NCBI RefSeq assembly: GCF_036237315.1
Contig: NZ_CP108356.1
Coordinates: 4,779,501 to 4,843,500 of the forward strand
Length of the DNA stretch: 64,000 bases
Reading direction: 5' to 3'
Source: Streptomyces sp. NBC_01351
Lineage (GTDB): Bacteria; Actinomycetota; Actinomycetes; Streptomycetales; Streptomycetaceae
The translations under genes were made by a program, and so were the position numbers. Shown here one piece after another: positions 25,322 to 33,314 of this stretch; position 1 is the first letter of the stretch; every line of letters begins with the position of its first letter. A model generated the notes under the pieces. The model did not search any database. It worked only from the letters and a program-made list of their open reading frames with translations, and was not told the DNA's origin.

Positions 25322-25938
25322 CCGACACCGAACTCCGGCAGGCCCCCAAGCACGCTCCCAAGCACGCCCCCAAGCAGGCCCGCAGCCGCGTCACCCGCCG
25401 CCACCTCCTGGAGGCGGCCGTCTCCTGCCTCGCGGAACACGGCTGGGCCGGTTCCACCGTCTCCGTCGTCGCCGAGCGCGCCGGAGTCTCCCGCGGCGCC
25501 GCCCAGCACCACTTCCCCACCCGCGAGGACCTGTTCACCGCCGCCGTCGAGTACGTCGCCGAGGAACGCTCCACCGCCCTGCGCGAGCTCTTCCAGGCAG
25601 GCCCGGCCGCCCGCCCCGCAGCCGTCGAGGCCATCGTGGACCTCTACACCGGCACCCTCTTCCGGGCCGCCCTCCAGCTGTGGGTCGCCGCCTCCAACGA
25701 GGAGCAGCTGCGCCCCCGCGTCACCGAGCTGGAGGCCCGCGTCGGCCGCGAGACCCACCGCATCGCCGTCGAGCTCCTCGGCGCCGACGAGTCCGTGCCC
25801 GGGGTACGGGAGACCGTCCAGGGCCTCCTCGACATGGCCCGCGGCCTGGGCCTGGCCAACGTCCTCACCGACGACACCGCCCGCCGGGCCCGCGTGGTGG
25901 CCCAGTGGTCCCGCATCATCGACGCCACGCTGGCCTGA
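25318..25938 (+). CDS. TetR-family repressor of the acyl-CoA catabolic operon
   Basis: 206 residues from GTG 25318, coupled to the hydratase. The helix-turn-helix is ...STVSVVAERAGVSRGAAQHHF preceded by RRHLLEAAVSCLAEHG; the C-terminal domain is the ligand-binding part. Residues 8-21 contain a KHAP repeat (12-bp DNA repeats at ~25336-25380), giving a flexible basic N-terminal arm. As the last gene of the operon it probably senses an acyl-CoA intermediate and represses transcription of the operon. Confidence 0.87.
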   Translation: MTDTELRQAPKHAPKHAPKQARSRVTRRHLLEAAVSCLAEHGWAGSTVSVVAERAGVSRGAAQHHFPTREDLFTAAVEYVAEERSTALRELFQAGPAARPAAVEAIVDLYTGTLFRAALQLWVAASNEEQLRPRVTELEARVGRETHRIAVELLGADESVPGVRETVQGLLDMARGLGLANVLTDDTARRARVVAQWSRIIDATLA

Positions 25939-25961
25939 CCCCTCTGCCCCAAGACGCACGC

Positions 25962-25993
25962 GGGCGCCGCACCCCGCGCGGGGTGCGGCGCCC
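25962..25993. terminator. Strong hairpin terminator between convergent genes
   Basis: Perfect 14-bp arms (25962-25975 / 25980-25993) with a GCGC loop, between the TetR stop (25938) and the citrate synthase stop (26024). Confidence 0.88.
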
Positions 25994-26023
25994 GACAGCA
26001 GCTCGGAAACCCAGGACCAGGGA

Positions 26024-27130
26024 CTAGGCGGTCTCGGCCATGTCCGCGTACCCCGCGATCTCCCGCGGGTCGCGCCGGCTCGGCCCGGTGTAGCGGGCCG
26101 ACGGGCGGACCAGGCGGCCCGTGCGCTTCTGCTCCAGGATGTGCGCCGACCAGCCGGCGGTGCGGGCACACGTGAACATCGACGTGAACATGTGCGCCGG
26201 GACCTCCGCGAAGTCCAGCATGATCGCGGCCCAGAACTCCACGTTGGTGGCGAGCACCCGGTCGGGGCGGCGTGCGTGCAGCTCCTCCAGCGCGGCCTTC
26301 TCCAGCGCGGCGGCGACCTCGTAGCGCGGCGCGTCCAGCTCCTTCGCCGTACGCCGCAGCACGCGGGCGCGCGGGTCCTCGGCGCGGTAGACGCGGTGCC
26401 CGAAGCCCATCAGCCGCTCGCCCTTGTCCAGGGCCTTCTTCACGTACGCCACGGCGTCGCCGGAGCGCTCGATCTCCTCGATCATGCCGAGCACCCGCGA
26501 CGGCGCCCCGCCGTGCAGCGGCCCGGACATGGCGCCGACCGCGCCCGACAGCGCCGCGGCCACGTCGGCACCGGTCGAGGCGATCACCCGGGCCGTGAAC
26601 GTCGAGGCGTTCATGCCGTGCTCGGCGGCCGAGGTCCAGTACGCGTCGACGGCCTTGACGTGACGCGGGTCGGGCTCGCCCCGCCAGCGGATCATGAACC
26701 GCTCGACGACGGACTCGGCCTTGTCGATCTCCTTCTGCGGCACCATCGGCAGGCCCTGCCCGCGCGCGGACTGGGCGACGTACGACAGGGCCATGACGGC
26801 GGCGCGCGCGAGGTCGTCCCGCGCGGTGCGCTCGTCGATGTCCAGCAGCGGTTTCAGACCCCACACGGGGGCGAGCATGGCGAGCGCGGACTGCACGTCG
26901 ACACGGATGTCACCGGAGTGGACCGGAATGGGGAAGGGCTCGGCGGCCGGCAGTCCGGGGTTGAACGCTCCGTCGACCAGCAGGCCCCAGACGTTCCCGA
27001 ACGACACGTGGCCGACGAGGTCCTCGATGTCGACCCCGCGGTAGCGCAGCGCACCGCCTTCCTTGTCCGGTTCGGCGATCTCCGTTTCGAACGCGATGAC
27101 CCCTTCGAGCCCGGGTACGAAGTCGGACAT
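26024..27130 (-). CDS. Citrate synthase family enzyme (citrate synthase 2)
   Basis: 368 residues. Active-site blocks are present: AEHGMNASTFTARV (His), GAMSGPLHGGAPSRV (His) and the late TSMFTCARTAGWSAHI. GFGHRVYRAEDPRA binds oxaloacetate/CoA. Length and the absent N-terminal extension fit the short class often annotated citrate synthase 2 or 2-methylcitrate synthase in actinobacteria. It condenses oxaloacetate with acetyl- or propionyl-CoA. It diverges from pdxH, an arrangement I recall from other Streptomyces. Confidence 0.9.
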   Translation of the reverse strand: MSDFVPGLEGVIAFETEIAEPDKEGGALRYRGVDIEDLVGHVSFGNVWGLLVDGAFNPGLPAAEPFPIPVHSGDIRVDVQSALAMLAPVWGLKPLLDIDERTARDDLARAAVMALSYVAQSARGQGLPMVPQKEIDKAESVVERFMIRWRGEPDPRHVKAVDAYWTSAAEHGMNASTFTARVIASTGADVAAALSGAVGAMSGPLHGGAPSRVLGMIEEIERSGDAVAYVKKALDKGERLMGFGHRVYRAEDPRARVLRRTAKELDAPRYEVAAALEKAALEELHARRPDRVLATNVEFWAAIMLDFAEVPAHMFTSMFTCARTAGWSAHILEQKRTGRLVRPSARYTGPSRRDPREIAGYADMAETA

Positions 27131-27338
27131 CAGGCGGCTCCTCAGATAGTGCGAACACGCGCGGCTCCCGGCGTGATTCGCGGTCCGTCGCGGTCATCCC
27201 CGTTGATGCCCGGCGCGGCCGATGGTCACCCGTGTGGGACCGTCGGACCGGCCCCAAGATTTTGTCCGTTCACGATGCAGTGCGGAAGCGTGACATACGG
27301 CACACCGGTGACGGTGTTCCTGCGGCAGGATGGCCCGC
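27131..27338. other. Divergent promoter region of citrate synthase and pdxH
   Basis: 208 bp, less GC-rich than the genes. It must hold both promoters. No convincing operator was identified. AGGA at 27332 before GTG 27339 is the pdxH ribosome site. Confidence 0.5.
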
Positions 27339-27992
27339 GTGACCGACCAGGACCTTGATCCCGCCATCATGCGCAAGCAGTACCGCTCGGAGATCGTCGA
27401 GGAGGAGAGCCTCGCCGAGAACCCGATGAGGCAGTTCGCCCGGTGGTTCCAGCAGGCCGCGGACGCCCACGTCTTCGAACCGAACGCCATGGTCGTCTCC
27501 ACGGCGACGGCCGCCGGCCGCCCCAGCTCCCGCACGGTGCTGCTGAAGCAGTTCGACGACCGGGGCTTCGTCTTCTTCACGAACTACGACTCCCGCAAGG
27601 GCCGCGAGATCGCCGAGAACCCGCACGTCGCTCTGCTCTTCCCCTGGCACCCGATCGCCCGCCAGGTGGTCGTCACCGGCACGGCGGTCCGTATCGGCCG
27701 CGACGAGACGGCGGCGTACTTCCGCTCCCGCCCGCACGGCTCCCAGCTGGGCGCCTGGGCGAGCGAGCAGTCCAGCGTCATCGCCTCCCGCGCGGAACTG
27801 GACCGCCGCTACGCGGAGCTCGCCGCCCGCTACCCGGAGGGCGAGCAGGTCCCGGTCCCGCCGCAGTGGGGCGGCATCCGGGTGGTCCCGAACGAGGTGG
27901 AGTTCTGGCAGGGCCACGAGAACCGCCTCCACGACCGCCTGCGGTACGTCCTGGACGCGGAAAAGTGGCGCGTCGAGCGGCTCTGCCCGTAG
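27339..27992 (+). CDS. pdxH: Pyridoxamine/pyridoxine 5'-phosphate oxidase
   Basis: 217 residues from GTG 27339 (AGGA spaced 4-7 nt); ATG 27330 is a possible alternative adding three residues but has no ribosome site. Motifs are [20 protein letters not shown] (FMN), [20 protein letters not shown] (substrate) and the C-terminal [13 protein letters not shown] signature of PdxH. It makes the cofactor pyridoxal phosphate, with FMN and O2, in the cytoplasm. It is monocistronic. Confidence 0.95.
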   Translation: MTDQDLDPAIMRKQYRSEIVEEESLAENPMRQFARWFQQAADAHVFEPNAMVVSTATAAGRPSSRTVLLKQFDDRGFVFFTNYDSRKGREIAENPHVALLFPWHPIARQVVVTGTAVRIGRDETAAYFRSRPHGSQLGAWASEQSSVIASRAELDRRYAELAARYPEGEQVPVPPQWGGIRVVPNEVEFWQGHENRLHDRLRYVLDAEKWRVERLCP

Positions 27993-28015
27993 ACGGGTAG
28001 CCCGGCAAAAACAGA

Positions 28016-28087
28016 CGACCCGCGGGCTCGGGTCTCTCCCCTGCAGTGGGAGAGGCCGGCCGGACGTACCGGCGAGCCCGCGGGTCG
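28016..28087 (-). terminator. Cloverleaf-like terminator, minus-strand orientation
   Basis: Perfect 15-bp outer stem (28016-28030 / 28073-28087) enclosing two smaller hairpins (a CTCTCCC/GGGAGAG stem and a CCGG stem). On the minus strand it is followed by TCTGTTTTT, so it would stop transcripts coming from iscB. It also lies 24 bp after pdxH and may serve that gene. Confidence 0.65.
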
Positions 28088-28187
28088 GGTGACTGCTGTG
28101 GATTGGCGCCTGGCGATCCGCCGGGCACCGCACTGGGTGCGTGCGACGACGGGCGCTTAGCCCGCAGCCACCTCACGCGTCCGGATT

Positions 28188-29864
28188 TCATACATTTCCG
28201 GGATCACCTCCTTTCAGTGTGCGACCACTGTAAGCAGCCCCCCGCTGTTCGTTCAATCGAATTTCTTCGGCGAATCCGTAGGCGTATCCATCGGCTCTCT
28301 GGAGGAGCCGCAGATTCCGGTGAGAGACGTCAAAGCGGCTGGTCAGTGTGGTGATGCGATGCTGGCCACTGGTTCGGACCGCGATGCGTCCCACCCAGTT
28401 GCCGACCCACTTTCCCCTGGGGACGACGGCCGCTACCAGGTCCCCGGTCGAGTACCCGTGGTGGACCTTGCCGCGGGGGCGTTGCAGGCGGGGGAACCCG
28501 AAGCGGTCAGGGGTGGTCCTGGCGTACGAACCACGCCCTGTCGACGCCACCACGAGGATCTGCGCGGGTACACGGACGATGGTGTCCCCTCGTTCGTGGT
28601 CGATGACCCCGGTGGACAGGGCGTCGAGCGTGTGGCTCTTCGGCAACCCCATCGCGAACCGGTTCCAGCAGGTGCGGCCGCCCGACCACGCACGCACTGG
28701 CACACCGTGTGTTGCGAGGACCTCCACGAGCTGGAGCCTGGTGGCGTTCATGGCAGCCACGTCCTGGAGTGGGCTCCTCAGCTGGGTGATCACGCTTTCC
28801 AGGCGATCGGGCCGGTCGGAGAGGAACTCTTCGATGCGTGTCGTCCCTTTCGCCTGATTGCAGGGAACGCAGGAGAGAACAAGGTTCGTCACTCGGTCAG
28901 ATCCTCCACGGCTTCGTGGGCGGACGTGTTCGATGTTGAGGGGCACCCCAGTGGCATCGCAGTACACACAAGATCTGTTCCATTTGGCCAAAAGGAACTC
29001 GCGGATCTCGGATCCGGCATGCGTCGACTCCAGGGTTCCCTGTGTGCCGGAGGAAGCGACTCCCGCGAATGCGGTCGTGTCGAACGCGACCTGTTCCACG
29101 TGGATCTCGGCCACCGGTGCGTATCGGCTCAGCCGCACGACGAGGGACATGGTGGAGTCGATGCGATGACGCAAGGACGGGGGAAGCCAGCCGTCCGGCC
29201 GGGATCGGTTGTCGTGTCGACGTGCCCGATACCGGAGGTTCGCCGAACGCCTTCGGCGGCGGTAGCCGGCGCGTCGCATCATGCCGGCGTGGATCTGCTG
29301 TCCGCGGTGTCGGAGCTCGATCGTGATCAGCCCCCTGCGGGCGACGGCGGTTTCCCCCTTCGGGCCGATTCGGTGCAGTTCATCCGTGATGGCGATGCCG
29401 GTTGCCTTGGAGCCGGGATCGAGGCGCAGTTGTACGCCCTCGACGGTGGAGCCGGCGCGAGTCCGGTGTTTGAGCCGGATGGTGAAAGGTGCACGCCGTG
29501 CCACGACGGCACGGCCATTGTCGAGTAACTCGCGGGCGCGGGCAGGATGACAGGGCATGAGTGGCTCACCCCCCTTGGCCAGTACGAACACCCGGCCTGC
29601 TGCCAGGCGGGGAGCGTCACCGCTCCTGTTCTCTGCCGTCGCCGCTGCCGAAGCGGCGGGTCGGGCGTGTCGCCGACGCGTCCCGGTGCGGGCCGCGCCG
29701 GTCTCCCCTCGCCCATGTTCCGCACCGGTGCCCGGCCCGATGGCCGGGAGTCCGTGAGCCGTTTCGTCCCTGTTCCCGGGGGTGTCTGCGCTCGCGGATT
29801 CCAGAGCAGGCTGCTGAGGAAGCACAGCCTGGTGGGTCGTCTCACCTGTGGAGAACGTAGTCAT
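28188..29864 (-). CDS. iscB: IscB, RNA-guided nuclease ancestral to Cas9
   Basis: 558 residues from ATG 29864 (AGGTG upstream). A ~90-residue low-complexity N-terminal extension precedes the PLMP domain (FVLAKGGEPLMPCHPARAR). RuvC-I Asp149 (RLDPGSKATGIAI), an Arg-rich bridge helix (RRAGYRRRRR), RuvC-II Glu257 (IHVEQVAFD), an HNH domain (CVYC, IEHVRPRSRGGSD, SCVPCNQAKG) and RuvC-III His411/Asp414 (SHTLDALST) are all in order and intact. The C-terminal region ends NLRLLQRADGY, typical of IscB. The protein cuts DNA guided by an omega RNA encoded upstream. No TnpA lies nearby, so it is either a non-autonomous IS200/605 passenger or a retained nuclease. Confidence 0.93.
   Translation of the reverse strand: MTTFSTGETTHQAVLPQQPALESASADTPGNRDETAHGLPAIGPGTGAEHGRGETGAARTGTRRRHARPAASAAATAENRSGDAPRLAAGRVFVLAKGGEPLMPCHPARARELLDNGRAVVARRAPFTIRLKHRTRAGSTVEGVQLRLDPGSKATGIAITDELHRIGPKGETAVARRGLITIELRHRGQQIHAGMMRRAGYRRRRRSANLRYRARRHDNRSRPDGWLPPSLRHRIDSTMSLVVRLSRYAPVAEIHVEQVAFDTTAFAGVASSGTQGTLESTHAGSEIREFLLAKWNRSCVYCDATGVPLNIEHVRPRSRGGSDRVTNLVLSCVPCNQAKGTTRIEEFLSDRPDRLESVITQLRSPLQDVAAMNATRLQLVEVLATHGVPVRAWSGGRTCWNRFAMGLPKSHTLDALSTGVIDHERGDTIVRVPAQILVVASTGRGSYARTTPDRFGFPRLQRPRGKVHHGYSTGDLVAAVVPRGKWVGNWVGRIAVRTSGQHRITTLTSRFDVSHRNLRLLQRADGYAYGFAEEIRLNEQRGAAYSGRTLKGGDPGNV
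28201..28215 (-). other. Perfect anti-Shine-Dalgarno complement at the iscB 3' end
   Basis: On the minus strand this reads gaaaggaggtgatcc, a full 15-nt complement of the 16S rRNA 3' end, and encodes the IscB C-terminal residues KGGDP. Twelve bases on is ATG 28195 of a 12-residue ORF (28157-28195, MYEIRTREVAAG), followed by the structured terminator. It looks like a very strong ribosome site for a mini-ORF. Confidence 0.5.
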
Positions 29865-30100
29865 CGAGGCACCTGTTCTGATCCGTGGATCATGATGACT
29901 GGGGCTGGCCGCTCCAGGAGGGAACGAGCGGCCTCCCTTCTCGTGTGCCGCCGAACCTATGACCGCCGGTTCGCCGATCGATCGGATTCCCAGCCACTTC
30001 ACTCGAACGTGGAGTCGGACCACTGACCTCCGCCGCCTGATTCCGCGGGTGGTCCCGGACGCCCAGGTCGAACCAGATCATTCCGGGGTATTCGGGGGAA
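29865..30100 (-). ncRNA. Putative omega RNA region upstream of iscB
   Basis: In IscB loci the omega RNA lies immediately upstream of the gene on the same strand. Here the 5' region of iscB is rich in stems: 29907-29914 with 29926-29933 (8 bp, perfect), 29952-29957 with 29968-29973 (6 bp), the palindrome 29974-29985, and 29880-29884 with 29887-29891. No protein-coding frame with codon bias is present. Boundaries are guesses; the 5' guide segment would start somewhere near 30060-30120. Confidence 0.5.
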
Positions 30101-30176
30101 CGGGGTGTGGGCTGCGTCACGTTCGCGTTCAATGATCTGACGTGCCGCACACGCGAACACCTGCAGGGGGTGCCAG

Positions 30177-31502
30177 GTGAGTGCTTCCGGACGTAACGAG
30201 ACCGCCGACGATCTGCTCGCAGCGCTGCTGGACGGGATGGACGCCGCCTTGTGCGCGTTCGACTCCGACGGCGTGATCACCCACTGGAACCGCGAGGCAG
30301 AGCGGATCCTGGGCTGGTCGGCGGCCGAGGCCGTGGGGCGCAAGGGGTTCGAGGGGTGGGCGGTACGGCCCGCCGACGCCCAGGACGTGCAGGACAGACT
30401 CATGTCCGCCCAGCACGCGCCGGGGCGGCAGGTGCACGAGTTCGCCCTGCTGACCAAGGACGGCGGGCGCGTCCTCGTACGGACCCAGTCCGCCGGGGTG
30501 CCGGGCGCGGACGGGAAACCCGCCGGGGTGTACTGCGCCTTCAGCGAGGTGCACGCGCAGATCGACCTGGAGCGGTCCATCGCGCTCAGCGAGGCCCTGA
30601 TGGAGGACGCCTCCTGGGGCGTCGTCCTCGTCGACGTCGACCTGCGGCCCGCCGTGGTCAACGCACACGCCGCCCGCGCCTTCGGGACCGGCCGCACCGT
30701 GCTGCTCGGGCGGCCCCTCGGGGAGCTGCTGACGCAGGGCGTGGAGGAGCTGGAGGGCGCCCTCCAGCACGTGCTCGCCGAGGGGGCGCCGCCCGCGCCC
30801 GTGGAGCTGTGGGTGTCGGTGCGCACCCCCGAGGGGGTGCGGCGGCGGTGCTGGCGGTGCGGGTTCCTGCGGCTGGCCTCGCCGCTCGCGGAGGAGCCGG
30901 TGCCGCTGGGGGTCGGCTGGCTGTTCCAGGACGTCACCGAGGCCCGGCAGGCGCAGCTGGACACCGCGCAGCTGCGCTTCCGTTCCCACCAGCTGCACCG
31001 CGCGGGCCGGGCCGCCGCCGAGTGCGAGGACCCGGCGGAGGCTGCCGCCGTACGCCTGGACTTCGCCCTCGCGGGCTTCGCCGAGCACGCGCTGCTGGAC
31101 GTACTGGACCCCTCGGCCGGCCTGGAGCGGCGCAGGCTCGTACGGTCGGCCGCCTCGCCGCCCGAGCTGCCGGGGCCCGGATCGATCCCCGTACGGTACG
31201 AGGCCGGTCACCCGGCGCTGCAGGCGCTGGACCGGATCGGCTCGGTCCGCGCCAGCGCCCCGCGCGGGGAGGCGGACGCGGAGTGGGCGCGGGCCCGCCA
31301 GTGGCCGGAGGGCGCGGCGCACGGCCTGTGCACGGTGCTGCGCAGCCGGGGGCGGACCCTGGGGGCGCTGACCTTCCTGCGGGGGCCTTCGCGGCCGGCG
31401 TTCGAGCGCGCGGACGCTTCGTACGCGGAGGAGGTGGCGGCCAGGGTCGCGGCGGACCTCGACCTGGCGGCGGGGACGAATTCCAGCCCCGCCGGCGTCT
31501 GA
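30177..31502 (+). CDS. PAS-PAS-GAF-like sensory protein
   Basis: 441 residues from GTG 30177 (GGGGG before it). The first PAS domain (residues ~10-120: ALCAFDSDGVITHWNREAER, ILGWSAAEAVG) and a second (~140-260) are followed by a GAF-like region to ~430. No kinase, phosphatase or DNA-binding domain is present, so it is a stand-alone sensor or scaffold, like the N-terminal half of Streptomyces PP2C-type (RsbP/U) phosphatases. A 7-bp inverted repeat (30121-30127 / 30152-30158) lies just upstream. The stop codon lies inside an intergenic repeat copy, so the last residues (SSPAGV) come from repeat DNA. Confidence 0.82.
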   Translation: MSASGRNETADDLLAALLDGMDAALCAFDSDGVITHWNREAERILGWSAAEAVGRKGFEGWAVRPADAQDVQDRLMSAQHAPGRQVHEFALLTKDGGRVLVRTQSAGVPGADGKPAGVYCAFSEVHAQIDLERSIALSEALMEDASWGVVLVDVDLRPAVVNAHAARAFGTGRTVLLGRPLGELLTQGVEELEGALQHVLAEGAPPAPVELWVSVRTPEGVRRRCWRCGFLRLASPLAEEPVPLGVGWLFQDVTEARQAQLDTAQLRFRSHQLHRAGRAAAECEDPAEAAAVRLDFALAGFAEHALLDVLDPSAGLERRRLVRSAASPPELPGPGSIPVRYEAGHPALQALDRIGSVRASAPRGEADAEWARARQWPEGAAHGLCTVLRSRGRTLGALTFLRGPSRPAFERADASYAEEVAARVAADLDLAAGTNSSPAGV

Positions 31503-31549
31503 GGCGCGGCCTTGAGGCGCGGCACATCCAGCCTCGCCGGCGTTTGAGG
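31483..31549 (-). repeat. Two tandem copies of the CCGGCGTTTGAGG repeat at a gene end
   Basis: Copies at 31483-31504 (with C for T in the core) and 31528-31549, followed by GGGGCGGAGCCCC at ~31560. The first copy provides the PAS gene's stop codon. Confidence 0.9.
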
Positions 31550-31645
31550 CGCGGGGTCTGGGGCGGAGCCCCGGGATGCCGGGCCGCAGGCGAGGGTCCG
31601 GGCTCGGGCCGTACCCCCCTGCCGACGGCCGGAGGCTACCGGCGG

Positions 31646-32401
31646 CTAATGCCGGAAGAAGATCCGGTCCCCGTACTCCTGCATCACGCGGCCGTTCCAC
31701 TCGTGGCCGCCGTCCACGTTGCCCGAGCGCAGCAGCGGCGGCTCCACGCCCCGGGCGACCAGCTCGCCGGCCGCCGCGGCCATGACGGCCTGCATGATCG
31801 CGCTGGTGACGACGGTGGAGGCGGGGGCGAAGGGGGCGTCGATGCCGTCGAGGCTCAGTTCGGCGTCGCCGACCGCGATCTTGCTGTCGAGGACCACGTC
31901 GCAGTGGTCCTTCAGGAAGGTGCCGGAGACGTGCCGCGACTTGGTCTCGGAGGCGTACGCCACCGAGGTCACCCCGATGACCTTGAGGCCGATGGCGCGG
32001 GCGTTCATGGCCATCTCGACGGGCAGGGCGTTGCGCCCGGAGAGCGAGATGATGACGAGGACGTCGCCGTCGGAGGCGGGGCTGCTGTCCAGGACGGCGC
32101 CCGCGAGCCCGTCGACCCGCTCCAGCGCGCTGCCGAGCGTGGCGGGCATGACATCGATGCCCGCCGTGCCCGGGACGGCGAGGAAGTTCATCAGGGCCAG
32201 GCCGCCGGCCCGGTAGACCACGTCCTGGGCGGGCAGCGAGGAGTGCCCGGCGCCGAAGGCGAAGAGCCGGTTCCCGGCGGCGACGGCGGCGGCGACAAGG
32301 GAGCCGGCCTCGGCGATGTGCGCGCCCTCCTCGTCCCGCACCCGCTCCAGCAGGCCGATGGCGGCGTTGAAGAACTGACCGGCCAGCTTGCTCTCGCTCA
32401 T
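31646..32401 (-). CDS. SIS-domain sugar-phosphate binding protein
   Basis: 251 residues from ATG 32401. The sugar isomerase (SIS) fold is shown by RLFAFGAGHSSLPAQDVVYR and DVLVIISLSGRNALPVEMAM (the S-x-S phosphosugar loop), as in phosphoheptose isomerases and MurNAc-6-P etherases. Substrates are phosphorylated aldoses, ketoses or amino sugars. It diverges from the DmdR1-type gene. It is a monocistronic cytoplasmic enzyme; the exact sugar is unknown. Confidence 0.85.
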   Translation of the reverse strand: MSESKLAGQFFNAAIGLLERVRDEEGAHIAEAGSLVAAAVAAGNRLFAFGAGHSSLPAQDVVYRAGGLALMNFLAVPGTAGIDVMPATLGSALERVDGLAGAVLDSSPASDGDVLVIISLSGRNALPVEMAMNARAIGLKVIGVTSVAYASETKSRHVSGTFLKDHCDVVLDSKIAVGDAELSLDGIDAPFAPASTVVTSAIMQAVMAAAAGELVARGVEPPLLRSGNVDGGHEWNGRVMQEYGDRIFFRH

Positions 32402-32510
32402 ACGCCGATGGCCCTTCCAGAGGTGGGGGTGGTCGTCCGTGTTCGTTCGCCGCTCACCGTGCGGTCTGGACCAAGGGCGTGTCAATACGGGCGTCAATCC
32501 CGGGGCCACC

Positions 32511-32527
32511 ACATGTCGCGGACATGT
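32511..32527. promoter_or_regulatory. Inverted repeat acatgtc-gcg-gacatgt between divergent genes
   Basis: Perfect 7-bp arms with a 3-nt spacer, 109 bp upstream of the SIS gene and 95 bp upstream of the DmdR1 gene. It does not resemble the AT-rich iron box (TTAGGTTAGGCTAACCTAA type), so another regulator is more likely. Confidence 0.45.
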
Positions 32528-32576
32528 CCGGGACGGGCCTTGACGCGCGATACGGGACGGTTGTCGGCCGGATGCG

Positions 32577-33293
32577 TCAGAATTGGGGGCAGGGCCAGCG
32601 CACGCAATCCGAGGGGCACGAATGTCCGGACTGATCGACACCACGGAGATGTATCTCCGCACCATCCTTGAGCTTGAAGAGGAAGGTGTGGTCCCCATGC
32701 GCGCCCGGATCGCCGAGCGGCTGGACCAGAGCGGCCCCACGGTCAGTCAGACCGTGGCCCGCATGGAGCGCGACGGGCTGGTCGCGGTGGCCAGCGACCG
32801 GCACCTGGAGCTGACCGACGAGGGCCGCAAGCTCGCCACGCGCGTGATGCGCAAGCACCGGCTCGCCGAGTGTCTGCTCGTCGACGTCATCGGCCTGGAG
32901 TGGGAGCAGGTGCACGCCGAGGCCTGCCGTTGGGAGCACGTGATGAGCGAGGCGGTGGAGCGGCGGGTGCTGGAGCTGCTGCGTCACCCGACCGAGTCGC
33001 CGTACGGGAATCCGATCCCGGGGCTGGAGGAGCTGGGCGAGAAGGCCGAGGCGGACCCGTTCCTGGAGGACGGCATGGTCAGCCTGTCCGAGCTCGACCC
33101 GGGCACGGAGGGCAAGACCGTGGTCGTGCGCCGGATCGGGGAGCCGATCCAGACGGACGCCCAGCTGATGTACACGCTGCGGCGGGCGGGCGTGCAGCCC
33201 GGCTCGGTGGTCAGCGTGACGGAGTCCCCGGGCGGTGTCCTGGTCGGCAGTGGCGGCGAGGCCGCCGAGCTGGAGGCGGAGATCGCCTCGCAC
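32577..33293 (-). CDS. Antisense ORF fully overlapping dmdR1 (Adm-like)
   Basis: A 238-codon open frame opposite DmdR1, rich in Leu, His, Arg and Gln. Work on S. coelicolor reported an antiparallel gene, adm, on the complementary strand of dmdR1 that affects siderophore and antibiotic production. The present ORF has the same arrangement. Long antisense frames arise easily in high-GC genes, so the evidence here is position and the published precedent, not codon bias. Confidence 0.35.
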   Translation of the reverse strand: MRGDLRLQLGGLAATADQDTARGLRHADHRAGLHARPPQRVHQLGVRLDRLPDPAHDHGLALRARVELGQADHAVLQERVRLGLLAQLLQPRDRIPVRRLGRVTQQLQHPPLHRLAHHVLPTAGLGVHLLPLQADDVDEQTLGEPVLAHHARGELAALVGQLQVPVAGHRDQPVALHAGHGLTDRGAALVQPLGDPGAHGDHTFLFKLKDGAEIHLRGVDQSGHSCPSDCVRWPCPQF

Positions 33294-33314
33294 GTGTTCG
33301 TGGCGAAGCGCTGA
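32622..33314 (+). CDS. dmdR1: Iron-dependent repressor of the DtxR/IdeR family (DmdR1-like)
   Basis: 230 residues from ATG 32622. The winged helix (MRARIAERLDQSGPTVSQTV) is followed by the dimerisation/metal domain, including HAEACRWEHVMSE, which carries the metal-binding Cys/Glu/His of DtxR, and a C-terminal SH3-like domain (GKTVVVRRIGEPIQTD). With Fe2+ it represses siderophore and iron-uptake genes. Neighbouring SIS and hydrolase genes fit the Streptomyces dmdR1 locus as I recall it. Residue conservation makes the family certain; dmdR1 versus dmdR2 is from context. Confidence 0.92.
   Translation: MSGLIDTTEMYLRTILELEEEGVVPMRARIAERLDQSGPTVSQTVARMERDGLVAVASDRHLELTDEGRKLATRVMRKHRLAECLLVDVIGLEWEQVHAEACRWEHVMSEAVERRVLELLRHPTESPYGNPIPGLEELGEKAEADPFLEDGMVSLSELDPGTEGKTVVVRRIGEPIQTDAQLMYTLRRAGVQPGSVVSVTESPGGVLVGSGGEAAELEAEIASHVFVAKR

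Noticed and set aside
28157..28195. 12-residue ORF MYEIRTREVAAG behind a perfect ribosome site
   Set aside because: Not listed as a CDS because it is too short to support by codon bias; kept as part of a finding.
28201..28215. Match to the 3' end of 16S rRNA
   Set aside because: Only 15 bases and inside the iscB coding end; no other rRNA sequence around, so not an rRNA gene fragment.
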